64,000 nucleotides of DNA from Larus michahellis (taxonomy: Eukaryota; Chordata; Aves; Charadriiformes; Laridae), in assembly GCF_964199755.1 (NCBI RefSeq), contig NC_133898.1, forward strand, positions 130,880,224 through 130,944,223, in the 5' to 3' direction. How positions within the stretch are numbered: position 1 is the stretch's first letter; each line of letters starts with the position of its first letter. Positions 27,838 to 38,900 of this stretch are shown one piece after another. The notes beneath the pieces were generated by a model, which ran no database searches, was not told where the DNA came from, and saw only the letters and a list, made by a program, of their open reading frames with translations. Both the position numbers and the translations under genes were made by a program.

Positions 27838-30800
27838 TCACTCCTCTTCGGACAGCGCGGCTTCGGTCCGATGCCTGTAGCCATCCTCACCCTCCTGCAG
27901 CCCCTTGAGCCAGAGGAGGACGTTGTCGCCTTCGGGGCCGGTTTCCTCCTCGCATCCCCACCGCATCTCCAAGGGGAAGCCAGGAATAATCCGGTAGGGG
28001 CTCAACGCCTCCCCCCGCGCCTTCGTGGCTCTGCTCCCCGCCAGGATCAAGGGCAGCATCTCCACCCAGGCCTTGCCGGCCCCCCAGGCCGCCTGCTGCA
28101 GGGTCGGGGTGGCCGGTGGCCCCTGCTCGCGCTGCAGGATGGCCCACAGGAGCTTGACGCCGGACGTCTTCATCACCAGCCGCGTGACATTCCACAGGAT
28201 TTCTGGCACCTGCGGCACATAGACGATGCGGGGCGTCCCGTGCTGCGCAAAAACCCGCTCGTAGAGCACCTGGGCCATCTCCTGCACTGTCTCCTCCCGC
28301 AGCGGGAAGGCTTCCACCCACCCCGAAAACTCATCCTCCACCACCAAGAGGGAGCCATGACCCTCTTCGGTCTTGGGGAGGCCGTTGATGTAGCCCAGAT
28401 GGAGCTGTGACCACGGTCCCTCCGACCGCTGGGGCTGGACCCTGCCCGCTCCATCCCTGCCTGCAGCGCATTCCGGGCAGCTCTGCACCCAACGGGCCAC
28501 CTGCCCGCTGTCACCTTCCCATGGCGCGACCCGCCGCACCCTCGCCAGCGTCTCCTCCACCCCCTCGTGCATCCAGCCATGACAGCGGGCGATTATTTCT
28601 TGCTTCTCGTACTTCGACGGCTCCCAAACGGGCTGGTTGCCCACGTCCCTGCCAGACATCTCCCATGCCCTCCTGTCCACTTTCTGCCTCCACTTCTTCT
28701 CCTCTGGTTCCATGCTCCCGTGGCCTCCCAGGTACCTGATGTGCAGCACCTCTGGGTTGTCGTGGACCCACCGGAGGATGCTGGGCCACAAATCATCGCC
28801 GGAGGTGGCCCAGGGCTCCGTCTCCCGCTCCTCCATCTGGCTTTGCAACCTTTCCGCCAAGGACGGGCAGCTGGTGTACACGTAGAGGGGTGAGGAGCGT
28901 TGGTGACGGCGCAGGAGCTCCCCGAGAGCCACCAGCTCCGCGCCCAGCCCCGAGCCCTCCTCGGCCACCCCCAGCAGCCACCGCTCCTCCAGGTTGGCGG
29001 CGGCAAAGCCGACGGAGCAACCCTTCCGGGTGGCCAGGAACCACACGGTGGCCTTGGGGACGTGGGAGGGCAGCTCCTGCAGGGAGGGAGCGGTGGGGAC
29101 GGGGGGGCGTCCCCACCCCTCAGGCTGGGGTCCCCTTGCCGTCCTTCCACCAGCAACCCCCCAGTTCACCAGCAGCAGGGACCACTGGGCCGGCTGCGGG
29201 TTTGTCCCATGGGACCCCAAGACTTCGCCCCGCAGGAGATACTTGCACGGGGAATGGGGCAGCTGGATGAGGACGGGGGCCGGCCCCGTGAGGGTCTTGA
29301 ACGCCTGCACGGCCCAGACGGCCGCCAGGCACCTCTTCTCCCGCGGCGGGCAGGAGACCTCCCGGGCCTTCAGGACGCGGGAGCTGTGGCACACCGGGAC
29401 CAGCCGGCCCCGTTCCTCCTCCTGCAGCAAGGTGGCCCCGACCTCCTCGTTGCCGGTCGTCAGCCTGATAACGAAGGGCTGGGACCTATCAGGGAACCGC
29501 AGGGTGGGCGCCGCCTGGACGGCGCGTTTCAGGCGGTCGAGCGCCTGCTCCTGCTCCGGTCCCCAGTCCCAATCGACCTGCCCCGCGAGGAGGCGGTGGA
29601 ACGGCCGGGCCAGCTGCCAGTAGTTGGGGATGTAATCCCGCAAGGAGTAAAACTGCCCCATCAGCGAGCGGAGGCTGCCCACGTCCCGTGGGGAAGGGGC
29701 TTTGCGGATGGCCTCCATCCTGCTGGCCTGGATCTTTCGCCCCTTGGCCCAGATCGTCATCCCCAGGTAGTCCACCTCGGGCTGGACCAGCTGCGCCTTC
29801 TCGAGCTTGGCTTTAAAGCCTGTTTTTTGGATCAGCTTCAGGACCTCCCTCGTTCGGTCTTCGGTTTCCTTGCGGGTTTCCCCAGTGACGAGGATGTCAT
29901 CCGTGTAGGAAACGACCCAAGGCTGATCTTCTGGGGCCAGCTGGGACAACATCTGCTTCACCCGCTGGTGCACGATGGAGGTGGTGCTGTGGAAGCCCTG
30001 GGGCAGGCGGGTGAAGAGGTACTGCTGGCCCCTGAAGGTGAAGGCAAACCTGGCTCTGGAGCTTACCGCCAAGGGGATGGCGAAGGCGGCATTCGAGAGA
30101 TCCACCGTGGAGAAATACCTGCTCCTGGGGCTGAGGTTTGCCAGGAGCTTGGCCATGCCCAGGTCCACCGGAGCCACCACCATGGGGGTGGCCTTATTGA
30201 TAGCTTTGCAGTTCAGCAGCAGGCGCCTCGTCTTCCCGTTGGCCTTTAGGATGGGGCATAAAGGGCTGTTGGAGGAAGATCTGCCTTCCACCACCACACC
30301 GTCTTCCAGCAGACCCCGCAGGATGCCGGCCACCACGTTGTCCACGGCTGCTGGAAATGGACGTTGCTGTTGGAAGGGCACCGGTGCCCCGCTCACCTTC
30401 ACCTCCTCGGACACCAGCCCGCAGTCCGTCTCATATCGTGCCCAGACGTCCGGGAATTCCTCCCTCCACTGCTCTTTGCTCCCATCCTTTAGCACCGTCA
30501 AACAACAGACCGCCGCCTCAGGCCTAGGAACCGGCGGTGGATCTCCCTGCTCCAGGAGGTCATCATCAGAGTCCTCCCAGGTCTCCTCACTCCCAAATGG
30601 CTTCAGCAGGGCGAGGAAGTCCGGATCGTCCTCGTACACGGTCCCGCCGACGGAGACATCGTGGTACCCGGCAAGGTCCTGCAGCTGCTGGTGCTGCCGC
30701 GCCGCCGTGATGTCCGCGTGGACGCCCACCAGAGCACCCACCTCTTCCGAGCTGCCCCCCTCGGCTCCGGCCCCCCCCCGCCCCAGCTCCAGCTCCCGCG

Positions 30801-31752
30801 GGCCGCTCTCCTTCCCCGTTTCCATAGGGTACAGGCTGGTTGGCGTCCGCAGGATCACCTCCACCAGCCTGACCGCCAGCTCCCTCGTGGACCTCCCGTC
30901 CCACCCCGCCATGTCTTCTCCCAGGCGCTGCAGCTTCTCCCGCACTCGCCTCCTCGGCTCCCCCCCGCACCCCGCCTCCGCCGAGCTGGGGCTGAAGTCC
31001 TGCCTCTCCCCGTTCCCTCCAGGGACGGTGGCCGCAGGCCTGTCCCCCCCCCACCCCCCTGGGCTGCGGGGCGAGCCGGTGGTCCTGCCCTCCTTGTCCC
31101 CGCTGCCACCTGCCTGGCCCGGGAGCTGACCTTGACCCATCTCACCCCTGTGGCCACCACCCCCGCTTGGCACGTCCCCACCCCGTGCTTCCCGCCCGGC
31201 TGCGGGCTCATCCCAACCATTTTCCCGGAGGTGCGGGACCGCGCGGAGGACATTGACCGCCGTCACCAAGGCCGTCTCCTCTTCTTGCTGGCTTGCCCCA
31301 CCACGGGTGGCTTTTTGGCAGGTCCCCGGCTCCTCCGGCAGCGCCGGCGCTTTCTCCCCCAGCTCGGCGCATCTCTTGGCCGTCTGTCCCTGCATCCCGG
31401 CGCCTCTCCGGCTCTCCGGAGTTTCCTGGGAAGCCCGGCGCTGCTTGCGCCCATTTTTCACCCATACCTCCTGCCACAGCAACCGCAGGATCCTGCTCAG
31501 TCCTCGGCCTTTTTTGGGGTGCTGTATCCCGCGGAATCCGGACAACTCCTCCTCCGGGTCCCCTGCTGCCGGCTGCAGACCCCCCTTCCGCTTGTCCTTC
31601 CGGCTCCAGGAAAAAGGCATCGTCTCCCAAAACCGGGGAGGAAACCGGGTGTCACGCCACCGGCCCCTCGCCTTCTCTTCCTTCAGAATGGGGGCTTGCG
31701 GTGGCCACCGAGGGACGTCCGTCTGGGCCAGCACCCCCAGGAGCGTCGGCAA
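27838..31752 (-). mobile_element. Endogenous retroviral pol fossil, single long open frame
   Basis: A minus-strand open frame of 1,304 codons with retroviral Pol architecture in the expected order. First come about 450 codons of unrecognised Arg/Gly/Glu-rich sequence (perhaps gag or protease remains). Reverse transcriptase spans about 30400-29700, with the conserved DLSNAAF, TRLPQGF and YTDD-type blocks. A connection region (about 29620-29150), an RNase H-like domain (about 29060-28730), an HHCC-type region (about 28600-28460) and an integrase-like core (LLVVEDEFSGWVEAFP; about 28440-28080) follow. No LTRs, primer site or env are seen, so it is incomplete and probably old. The whole frame is open, although the integrase end looks eroded. 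The family is not settled: the RT has class III/spuma-like as well as class I features. It lies between SCARA3 and CLU. It is either a fossil that happens to stay open or a gene taken over by the host; function unknown. Confidence 0.88.
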
Positions 31753-32150
31753 AAGGGTTACGAGGCTGCTCCGTGCGTGGGGAGGAAGAGGAAGCCGGGG
31801 GAGGAAGAGGAAGGTTGGTCAGGCCTCTCTCAGGGGGAGGACGGCAGCAAGGTGCCAGACAAGATGGCCCCCGTTCCGGAGATGTCCCCTCTTCATGGAG
31901 ATTGTCCCCTCTTCCCTGGAGATGTCCCCTCTTCCCTGCGCGGTGGGGCTGTGGGGAGCGGAGCGGGGTGTGGGAAAAGGGGGGAGCGAGGGCTGGGGAA
32001 GCACCAGCCCCCCCACCCCCCCCAAGCCCCCAGAGCCTGCGCCCACCCTCCCCGCAGCTCCCGCCCCACGGCCCCCCAGCAGCACACGCACACACATGTC
32101 CCCTGTGAAGCACCAGGACAGTTTGCCCCCCCCCGCCCCGTTCCCCCCCA
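31753..32150. other. GC-rich sequence beside the pol fossil
   Basis: A short repeated motif, 'gatgtcccctcttc', recurs two or three times near 31878-31940. No LTR, gene or other element is recognised. Confidence 0.4.
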
Positions 32151-33150
32151 TATCCCCTGTAGAGTCCCAGGAGGACATGCACCCACATGGCCCCTATAGA
32201 ATCCGGGGAGAGTTTTCTGCCCCGAGCCCCCCCCCGTGTCCTGCACATGGACCCAGGAGAACATGCACCTACACGGCCCCTATAGCGTTCTAGGAGATCT
32301 TGCCCCCCCCCCCCCCGTTCCCCGCCATGTCTCCTATACAGCCCCGAGAGAACATGCACCCACACGTCCCCTATAGAGTCCGGGGAGATCTTGCCCTCCT
32401 GTGCCCCCCCGTGTCCCGCACACGGACCCGGGAGAACACGCACCTACATGTCCCCTATGGAGTTCCAGGAGAGTTTGCCCCCCCGTTCCCCCCCATATCC
32501 CCTATAGAGTCCCAGGAGGACATGCACCCACATGGCCCCTATAGAATCCGGGGAGAGTTTTCTGCCCCATGCCCCCCCCCCCCGTGTCCTGCGCACGGAC
32601 CTGCGAGAACACGCACCCAAATGGACCCTATAGAGATCTAGGAGATCTTGCCCCCCACTTCCCCACCATGTCCCCTATGCAGCCCCGGGAGAACATGCAC
32701 CCACATGTCCCATATAGAATCCTGGGAGAGCTTGCACCCCCGTGCCCCCCCGTGCCCCCCACACGGATCCGGGAGAACATGCACCCACACGTCCCCTATA
32801 GCGTTCTAGGAGATCTTGCCCCCCACTTCCCCCCCATGTCCCCTATACAGCCCCGGGAGCACACGCACCCACATGGCCCCTATAGAATCCGGAGAGAGTT
32901 TTCTGCGCCGCGCCCCCCTGTGCCCCCCCCCACAGATCCGGGAGAACATGCACCCACTTGCCCCCTATAGAGTTCGGGGAGAGTTTGCCCCCCCCGTGCA
33001 CCCCCCCGTCCCCTACAGAGCCCCGGCGGCACACGCACCCACATGGCCCCTATAGAATATAGGGAGAGTGGGAGAGTTTGCACCTTCTTGCCCCCCCCCC
33101 CCGCAGGAGAACACGCACCAACGCGTCCCCTGTAGACCCCTGGCGGAGTT
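32150..33150. repeat. Minisatellite upstream of CLU, unit about 80-100 bp
   Basis: About ten units share 'gagaacatgcacccacac', then 'gtcccctatagag' and 'ggagatcttgccccc'. Two unit types alternate: one with 'tagaatccggggagagtttt' and one with 'gttctaggagatcttg'. Poly-C tracts of variable length separate them. It lies in the divergent SCARA3/CLU interval, about 1.2 kb upstream of the CLU promoter. Confidence 0.9.
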
Positions 33151-34008
33151 TGCCCCCCCCCCCCCCCCCCGCTCCGTGCACCCCCGTGTCCCGCACACGT
33201 CCCCGTGTCCCCCCCCCGCTCCCCCGTACCGCTCCGGTCCCGTACGCTGTGCCGCGGGGCCCTGGGCTCCTCCCGCCCCCCGCCGTGGCGATGGTGGTGC
33301 TGGTGGTGGGGGGGGGGGGACTGGGGGGTTTGGCCACTTGGCCAGCAGCTTCCCAGCCCCCTTGCGCGCCGCCCCCGCCCCTTCACTGGGCGCCAACCAG
33401 TTCCCCCAGTTCCCAAGGTTGCATTTTTGCGCTGGGCCGTAATCAGCAGCCGGGAAGTTGTTTAACAGCCGCCCCCCCCCCACACACACACACCCTCGAA
33501 GGGGGGGAGCTGCGGTTTCGGGCTGTGGTGGAGCGTGGGAGGGATCTCGGGGGGGGGACCAGAGGAGGAGGGGAGGGGGGGGCCGTGCCTCAGTTTCCCC
33601 CGTGGCAGTGGGGGATGTTGCAGATCGGGGGAGGGGGACGAGATGCGGGGGTGGGGGGGGCGGATCCCACGCACCCCCCGCTAATGGGATGCCCCGTTTG
33701 CACCAGCCCCCACCCCCCACCCCCCCCCGCCGCAGCCGCAGCACCCCCCATCCCCCGGGGGAGCGGGAGGGGGGATAGGGTTCTTCTGGGAAGGGGGTGT
33801 TTGGGGGGGGGGGCGTAATGGGGTGCGCAGTGTCCGGCGACGTTTACCCCCCCCCCCCGCAAGACTGCAGCTCTCGGATTTAGGGTGCCCGGGAAGGGTG
33901 CAAGTCCCGCCCCCCCCCTCCGCCCCGTTTTGGGGCACCGCACCCATCCCCGCGGCGTCGGGGCTCACCGGCGGGGGGGGGGGAAACACACGGGACGGGA
34001 TGGGGGGG
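33150..34008. other. Very GC-rich, homopolymer-laden upstream flank of CLU
   Basis: Long C and G runs (for example near 33152-33171, 33308-33318 and 33848-33860) alternate with CpG-rich sequence. No gene is recognised. This context is hard to sequence and leads into the assembly gap. Confidence 0.5.
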
Positions 34009-34129
34009 GACACCGCGGGGGGGACGGGGGGGGGCGGGCCGGGCCGGGGCCGGTCCCGCCGGTTCGAGAAAGCTCCGGGGCCGGAGCGGGGCGGACCCGC
34101 CGCGGTCGGATAAATAGGGGCGGGCGGGG
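34009..34129 (+). promoter_or_regulatory. CLU: CLU promoter, copy left of the assembly gap
   Basis: Contains TTCGAGAAAGCTC (34063-34075), one base from the conserved clusterin element TTCCAGAAAGCTC bound by HSF1/HSF2, and a TATA-like GATAAATAG at about 34109-34117. It is essentially the same sequence as the copy right of the gap and stops at the gap edge. It is probably a redundant contig end rather than a second promoter. Confidence 0.7.
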
Positions 34130-34329
34130 NNNNNNNNNNNNNNNNNNNNNNNNNNNNNNNNNNNNNNNNNNNNNNNNNNNNNNNNNNNNNNNNNNNNNNN
34201 NNNNNNNNNNNNNNNNNNNNNNNNNNNNNNNNNNNNNNNNNNNNNNNNNNNNNNNNNNNNNNNNNNNNNNNNNNNNNNNNNNNNNNNNNNNNNNNNNNNN
34301 NNNNNNNNNNNNNNNNNNNNNNNNNNNNN
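34130..34329. other. Assembly gap (200 N)
   Basis: A run of exactly 200 N, a typical fixed-size scaffolding gap whose true length is unknown. Confidence 0.99.
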
Positions 34330-34500
34330 GGGACACCGCGGGGGGGGGGGGGGCGGGGGGGGGCGGGCCGGGCCGGGGCCGGTCCCGCCGGTTCGAGAAA
34401 GCTCCGGGGCCGGAGCGGGGCGGACCCGCCGCGGTCGATAAATAGGGGCGGGCGGGGGCGGGCGACCGCGGCGGAGTTCGCCAGGGCGGCCGGGGTGCAG
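34330..34500 (+). promoter_or_regulatory. CLU: CLU core promoter and non-coding exon 1
   Basis: The clusterin element TTCGAGAAAGCTC lies at 34392-34404 and a TATA-like GATAAATAG at about 34437-34445. Transcription should start near 34465-34475. A non-coding first exon would end at the donor 'gtgcag|gtaccg' (34500/34501). The clusterin element is known to give heat-shock and stress response, so stress induction of avian CLU is inferred. Confidence 0.75.
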
Positions 34501-34506
34501 GTACCG

Positions 34507-34862
34507 CTCCCTTCCCCTTTCCCTTCCCCTATTCCCTTCCCCTATTCCCTTCCCCTATTCCCTTCCCCTATTCCCTTTCCCTCTCCTTTCCCCTCTCCCT
34601 TCCCCTATTCCCTCTCCCTCTCCCTTCCCCTATTCCCTCTCCTTTCCCTTCCCCTATTCCCTCTCCCTTCCCTCTCCCTTCCCCTATTCCCTTCCCTCTC
34701 CCTTCCCCTATTCCCTCTCCTTTCCCTCTCCCTTCCCTTCCCCCTATTCCCTCTCCCTTCCCTTCCCCTATTCCCTTCCCCTCTCCCTTCCCCTATTCCC
34801 TCTCCCTTCCCTCTCCCTTCCCCTATTCCCTTCCCTCTCCCTTCCCCTATTCCCTTCCCCAC
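34507..34862. repeat. Pyrimidine tract in CLU intron 1 (CCCTATTCCCTT family)
   Basis: About 355 bp of pure C/T with occasional A, from units such as 'ccttcccctattccct' and 'ccctctcccttccc'. The other strand is polypurine. It begins 7 bp after the exon 1 donor. Confidence 0.95.
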
Positions 34863-35941
34863 CACGCAATGAGTTCTGGCCGGTCTCAGCCACTGCTGGA
34901 AGCCCCCCCGGCCCTGGCTGGGGTGCAGTGGGGTGGGAGGGATGGGGGCTTCATGTCCAGTTTGGGGGTGCAAGCCCATGCCTGGGGGACAGCCAAGGGG
35001 GGGGGCACAGGCACCCCTGGTGGCGGGGGACCCGCTGTGGGGCACCCCGGGGTGCCCCCCCCCCTCGCCCCAGGCCGTGCCGGAGGAGGTGATGCAGCGG
35101 GAGGATGCTTGGCCTCTGCGGGCAGGAGTTTCCCACAATGCCCCGGGCCGGGCGGGATGGAGCTGGGCCGGGATGGGGGGGGGTTGTTTGGGGGGCAGCA
35201 GTGGGGGAGGGGGGGGGGGGGGGCAGCAGTGCAGGGGGTGGACACAGCAGCGCGGGGGGGAGGGGGGGCTGGAGCCCCATTGCACAACCCCAGGGGGGCT
35301 GGCGACCCCCAGGCCGAGGGGGGGGGACATCTCGCGGGGTGGGGGGCGGGGGCCGAGGGGGGGGGGGGCTGCGGTGCCTATCGCTGCCCACCCCTGCCTG
35401 CAGCTGGCAGGAGCCCAGCCCTGTCTCAGCCCCTTCCCCCCCCCCCCCAGCCCTTCTCCATCCCCTCGGGGGGGGGCTGGGGGAGAAGAAAGGCAGCGCT
35501 GGCTCCCGCGGGGTGTGTGTGTGTGGGGGGGAAAATCCGTGCCCGGTCACCGTCTTGGCCGCCCGCCCCGCCTGGCCCCGGGCCTGGGGCTTGTTTGTCC
35601 CGCAGGCAGGCGGGGAGGGGGGGGGGGGGGGGGGGGACGGGACACGGGGGCGGGGGGGTGGTGACAGGGCTCCGTACCCCCCCCCCCCCCCCCCAACCCC
35701 GGCCAGGGCTGCGAGGGGAACCCTACTGCCCAGGGACACCCCCCCCCGCATCCCCCCGGGTACCGCTCAACCATGGCTGTGTCCCCAAAATCGTGCCGGG
35801 GGGGGGGGGGGGGGGACGACGACACGACACACACAGAGTGGTGACTCAGAGCCCCGTGTCTGCGGGGCGGGGGGGGGGGGGCCAGATCCTGCTCTGAGCG
35901 CGCCCCCCCCCCCCCCCCCCCCCCCGGCTCTGCCTGCGCAG
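34863..35941. other. CLU: CLU intron 1, G-run rich
   Basis: Many runs of 10-20 G or C (for example 35206-35222, 35618-35636, 35680-35694 and 35902-35925), hence many possible G-quadruplexes. No exon is recognised. The exon 2 acceptor is 'ctgcgcag' just before 35942. Confidence 0.6.
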
Positions 35942-35964
35942 GCAGCTGCCTGCGGGACGGGACC

Positions 35965-38900
35965 ATGGCGCGGCTGCTGCTCCCGCTGCTCGGCCTCCTC
36001 CTCCTCGGCGGGGGGGGGCAGGCCCTCGTCCCCCCCAGCGAGCTCAAGCGTGAGTGGGGGGCTGCCTGGGGGGGGGGGGCGGACACACACACACAGCCCG
36101 GGTGGGTGCCGTGGGGCTGGGGGTGGGGTGGGGGGGCGCAGGGGGCCTGGCAGCACCGTGCCCAGGGCAGGGAGATGCAGGACCCCCAGGCTAGTGGGGG
36201 GGGGGGAGGTTTTCATTTTGGGGGGAGGGGGGTGTTGTTCCCTGCAGGGACGGGTGGGGGGAGTGCTGTACCTATGGGGGAGGGGGCACGGCATCATCCC
36301 TGGGGGGCTGGATGGGGGGGGACACAATATCATCCTGTGTGGGGGCGGTATGGGGGAATGGCATCATTCCTGAAGGGCTGGATGGGGGGGGGGGCATGGC
36401 ATCGTTCCGAGGGGGGGGCTGGATCAGGGGGCACAGCATCATCCCTGGGAGGACATGGCGGGGGGGGAATGACACAGCATCATCCCTGGGGGGCTGGATT
36501 TTGGGGGGAGGGGGGGAGGCACAGCATCATCCTGGGGGGGCTGGGGGAGGGCACGGCATCATCTCTGGGGGGGGCTGGATGTGGGGGTGCACAGCATCAT
36601 CCCTGGGGGGGCTGGATTGGGGGGGCACAGCATCATTCCATAGGGGACACGGCGTCATCCCGTGGGGGGGTCTGGCACAGCATCATCCCTGGGGGGGCTG
36701 GGGGAGGGCACGGCATCGTTTCTGGGGGGGGCCGGATGTGGGGGGCACAGCATCATTTCATGGGGGGCCACAGCACCCTCGCGATGGGGTGGGGGGTTGG
36801 GGCTGGATGCTTTTTTTTGGGGGGGGGGGAGGTTATAAAGGAAGATCCAGCCCCTGGTGACCCCCCAGGGCCGGGCACGGCGAGAGGCGGTGTGGGGACA
36901 GCACAGCCCCACGGCCCCCCCCACGGCCCCGGCACGGTGCCATTCCTTGGGGGGCAGCTGGGGGACTCCTGGGCAGCGCCGCCCAAATACTGGGGGGCGA
37001 GGTTTTTGGGTCACTTTTCTTGAGTTCTGGGAACTGGGAACGAGCAAAGAGGAGGCAGCACCCACAAATATCTGCGTGCGGTGGGGGTGGGGGTGGTGGT
37101 GGGGGGTCCCACTGCCCCCCGCTCCCCCCCCGCCCCACCGGGAGCGGCCGGCCGAGGGATGCTCTTCCCCCCCCCTGCAGAGATGTCGGCAGCCGGCAGC
37201 AAATACATCGACACGGAGGTGGAAAACGCCATCAACGGGGTGAAGCAGATGAAGACCCTCATGGACAAAACCAGCAAGGAGCACCAGGCCATCCTGCAGA
37301 CGCTGGAGGAGACCAAGAGGAGGAAGGAGGTGGGTGAGGATGAGGAGGGGGCTGGCCCCTGGGCAGCCCGAGGGCTCTGGGGGATGCGGTACCCGGGGTG
37401 TGTGGGCCCGGGGAGGGGTGGGATGCCCTGGGGGCTGGGGATGTGGGTCCCAAGAGGGGTGGGATGCCCTCGAATGTGGGTCCTGGAGGGGTGGGATGCC
37501 CTCGGAGCTGGGGATGTGGGTCCAGGGAGGGGTGGGATGCCCTTGAATGTGGGTCCTGGAGGGGTGGGATGCCCTCGGAGCTGGGGATGTGGGTCCCAGG
37601 ACGGGTGGGATGCCCTGGGAGCTGGGGATGTGGGTCCCAAGAGGGGTGGGATGCCCTCAGATGTGGGTCCTGGAGGGGTGGGATGCCCTCAGAGCTGGGG
37701 ATCTGGGCCCAGGGAGGGGTGGGATGCCCTCGAATGTGGGTCCTGGAGGGGTGGGATGCCCTGGGGGCTGGGGATGTGGGTCCCGGAGGGGTAGGATGCC
37801 CTCAGAACTGGGGATGTGGGTCCGGGGAGGGGTGAGATGCCCTCGAATGTGGATCTTGGAGAGATGGGATGCCCTCAGAGCTGGGAATGTGGGTCCCAGG
37901 AGGGGTGGGATGCCCTTGGAGCTGGGGATGTGGGCCCCAGGAGGGGTGGGACGCCCTTAAATGTGGGTCCCAGAGGGGTGGGATGCCCTCGGGGCTGGGG
38001 ATGTGGGTCCCAAGAGGGATGGGATGCCCTCGAATGTGGGTCCCAGGACGGGTGGGATGCCCTCGGAGCTGGGGATATGGGTCCCAGGACAGGTGGGATG
38101 CCCTTGAATGTGGGTCCTGGAGGGGTGGGATGCTCTCGGAGCTGGGGATGTGGGTCCCGGAGGGGTGGGATGCCCTGGGGGCTGGATGCGGGCGCCTTGC
38201 AGGAGGCGGTGGAGCTGGCGCGGGAGAAGGAGCAGCAGCTGGCGGGGCGGCAGGAGGTGTGCAACGAGACGATGCTGGCGCTCTGGGAGGAATGCAAGCC
38301 CTGCCTCAAGCAGACCTGCATGCGCTTCTACTCCCGCACCTGCCACAGCGGCTCCGGGCTGGTGGGGCGGCAGGTGAGTGGGGTGCCCCGTCTCCCCCCC
38401 ATATCCCCACCTGCCGAAACACCGGAGGGGGGGAATTCACCCTAATCCCACTTCCCTGCCCGGCAGCTGGAGGAATTCCTCAACCATTCCTCCCCCTTCT
38501 CCATCTGGGTGAACGGGGAGCGCATCGACTCGCTGCTGGAGCGGGACCAGCGGCAGGAGCGGCAGCTGGAGGACCTGGAGGAACGTTTCGGTTTGCTGGA
38601 GGACGGGGTGGATGACATCTTCCAGGACAGCACCCAAGTCTACGGCCGCATGTACCCCTTCTTCCGACCCCCCTTCGGCGCCTTCCGCGAGGCTTTCCGC
38701 CCCCCCGTCCAGCACGTCCGCCTCTTCCCCCGCGGCGGGAGGTTTTCCCGGGAGCTGCATCCCTTCTTCCAGCATCCCTACCACGGCTTCCACCGCCTCT
38801 TCCAGCCCCTCTTCGAGATGACGCAGCGGATGCTGGAGGAGGCGCAGGGCGGCTGGGAGCACCCGCTGGGCGCCTTCGCCCCAGGTAGGGCCCTCGCCGT

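Noticed and set aside
28900-31129. Plus-strand frames of 384-449 codons
   Set aside because: Shadows on the opposite strand of the retroviral pol fossil; no independent similarity.
34009-34129. Genuine second CLU promoter
   Set aside because: Near-identical copy ending at an N gap; unmerged contig ends are simpler. Kept only as an alternative in the findings.
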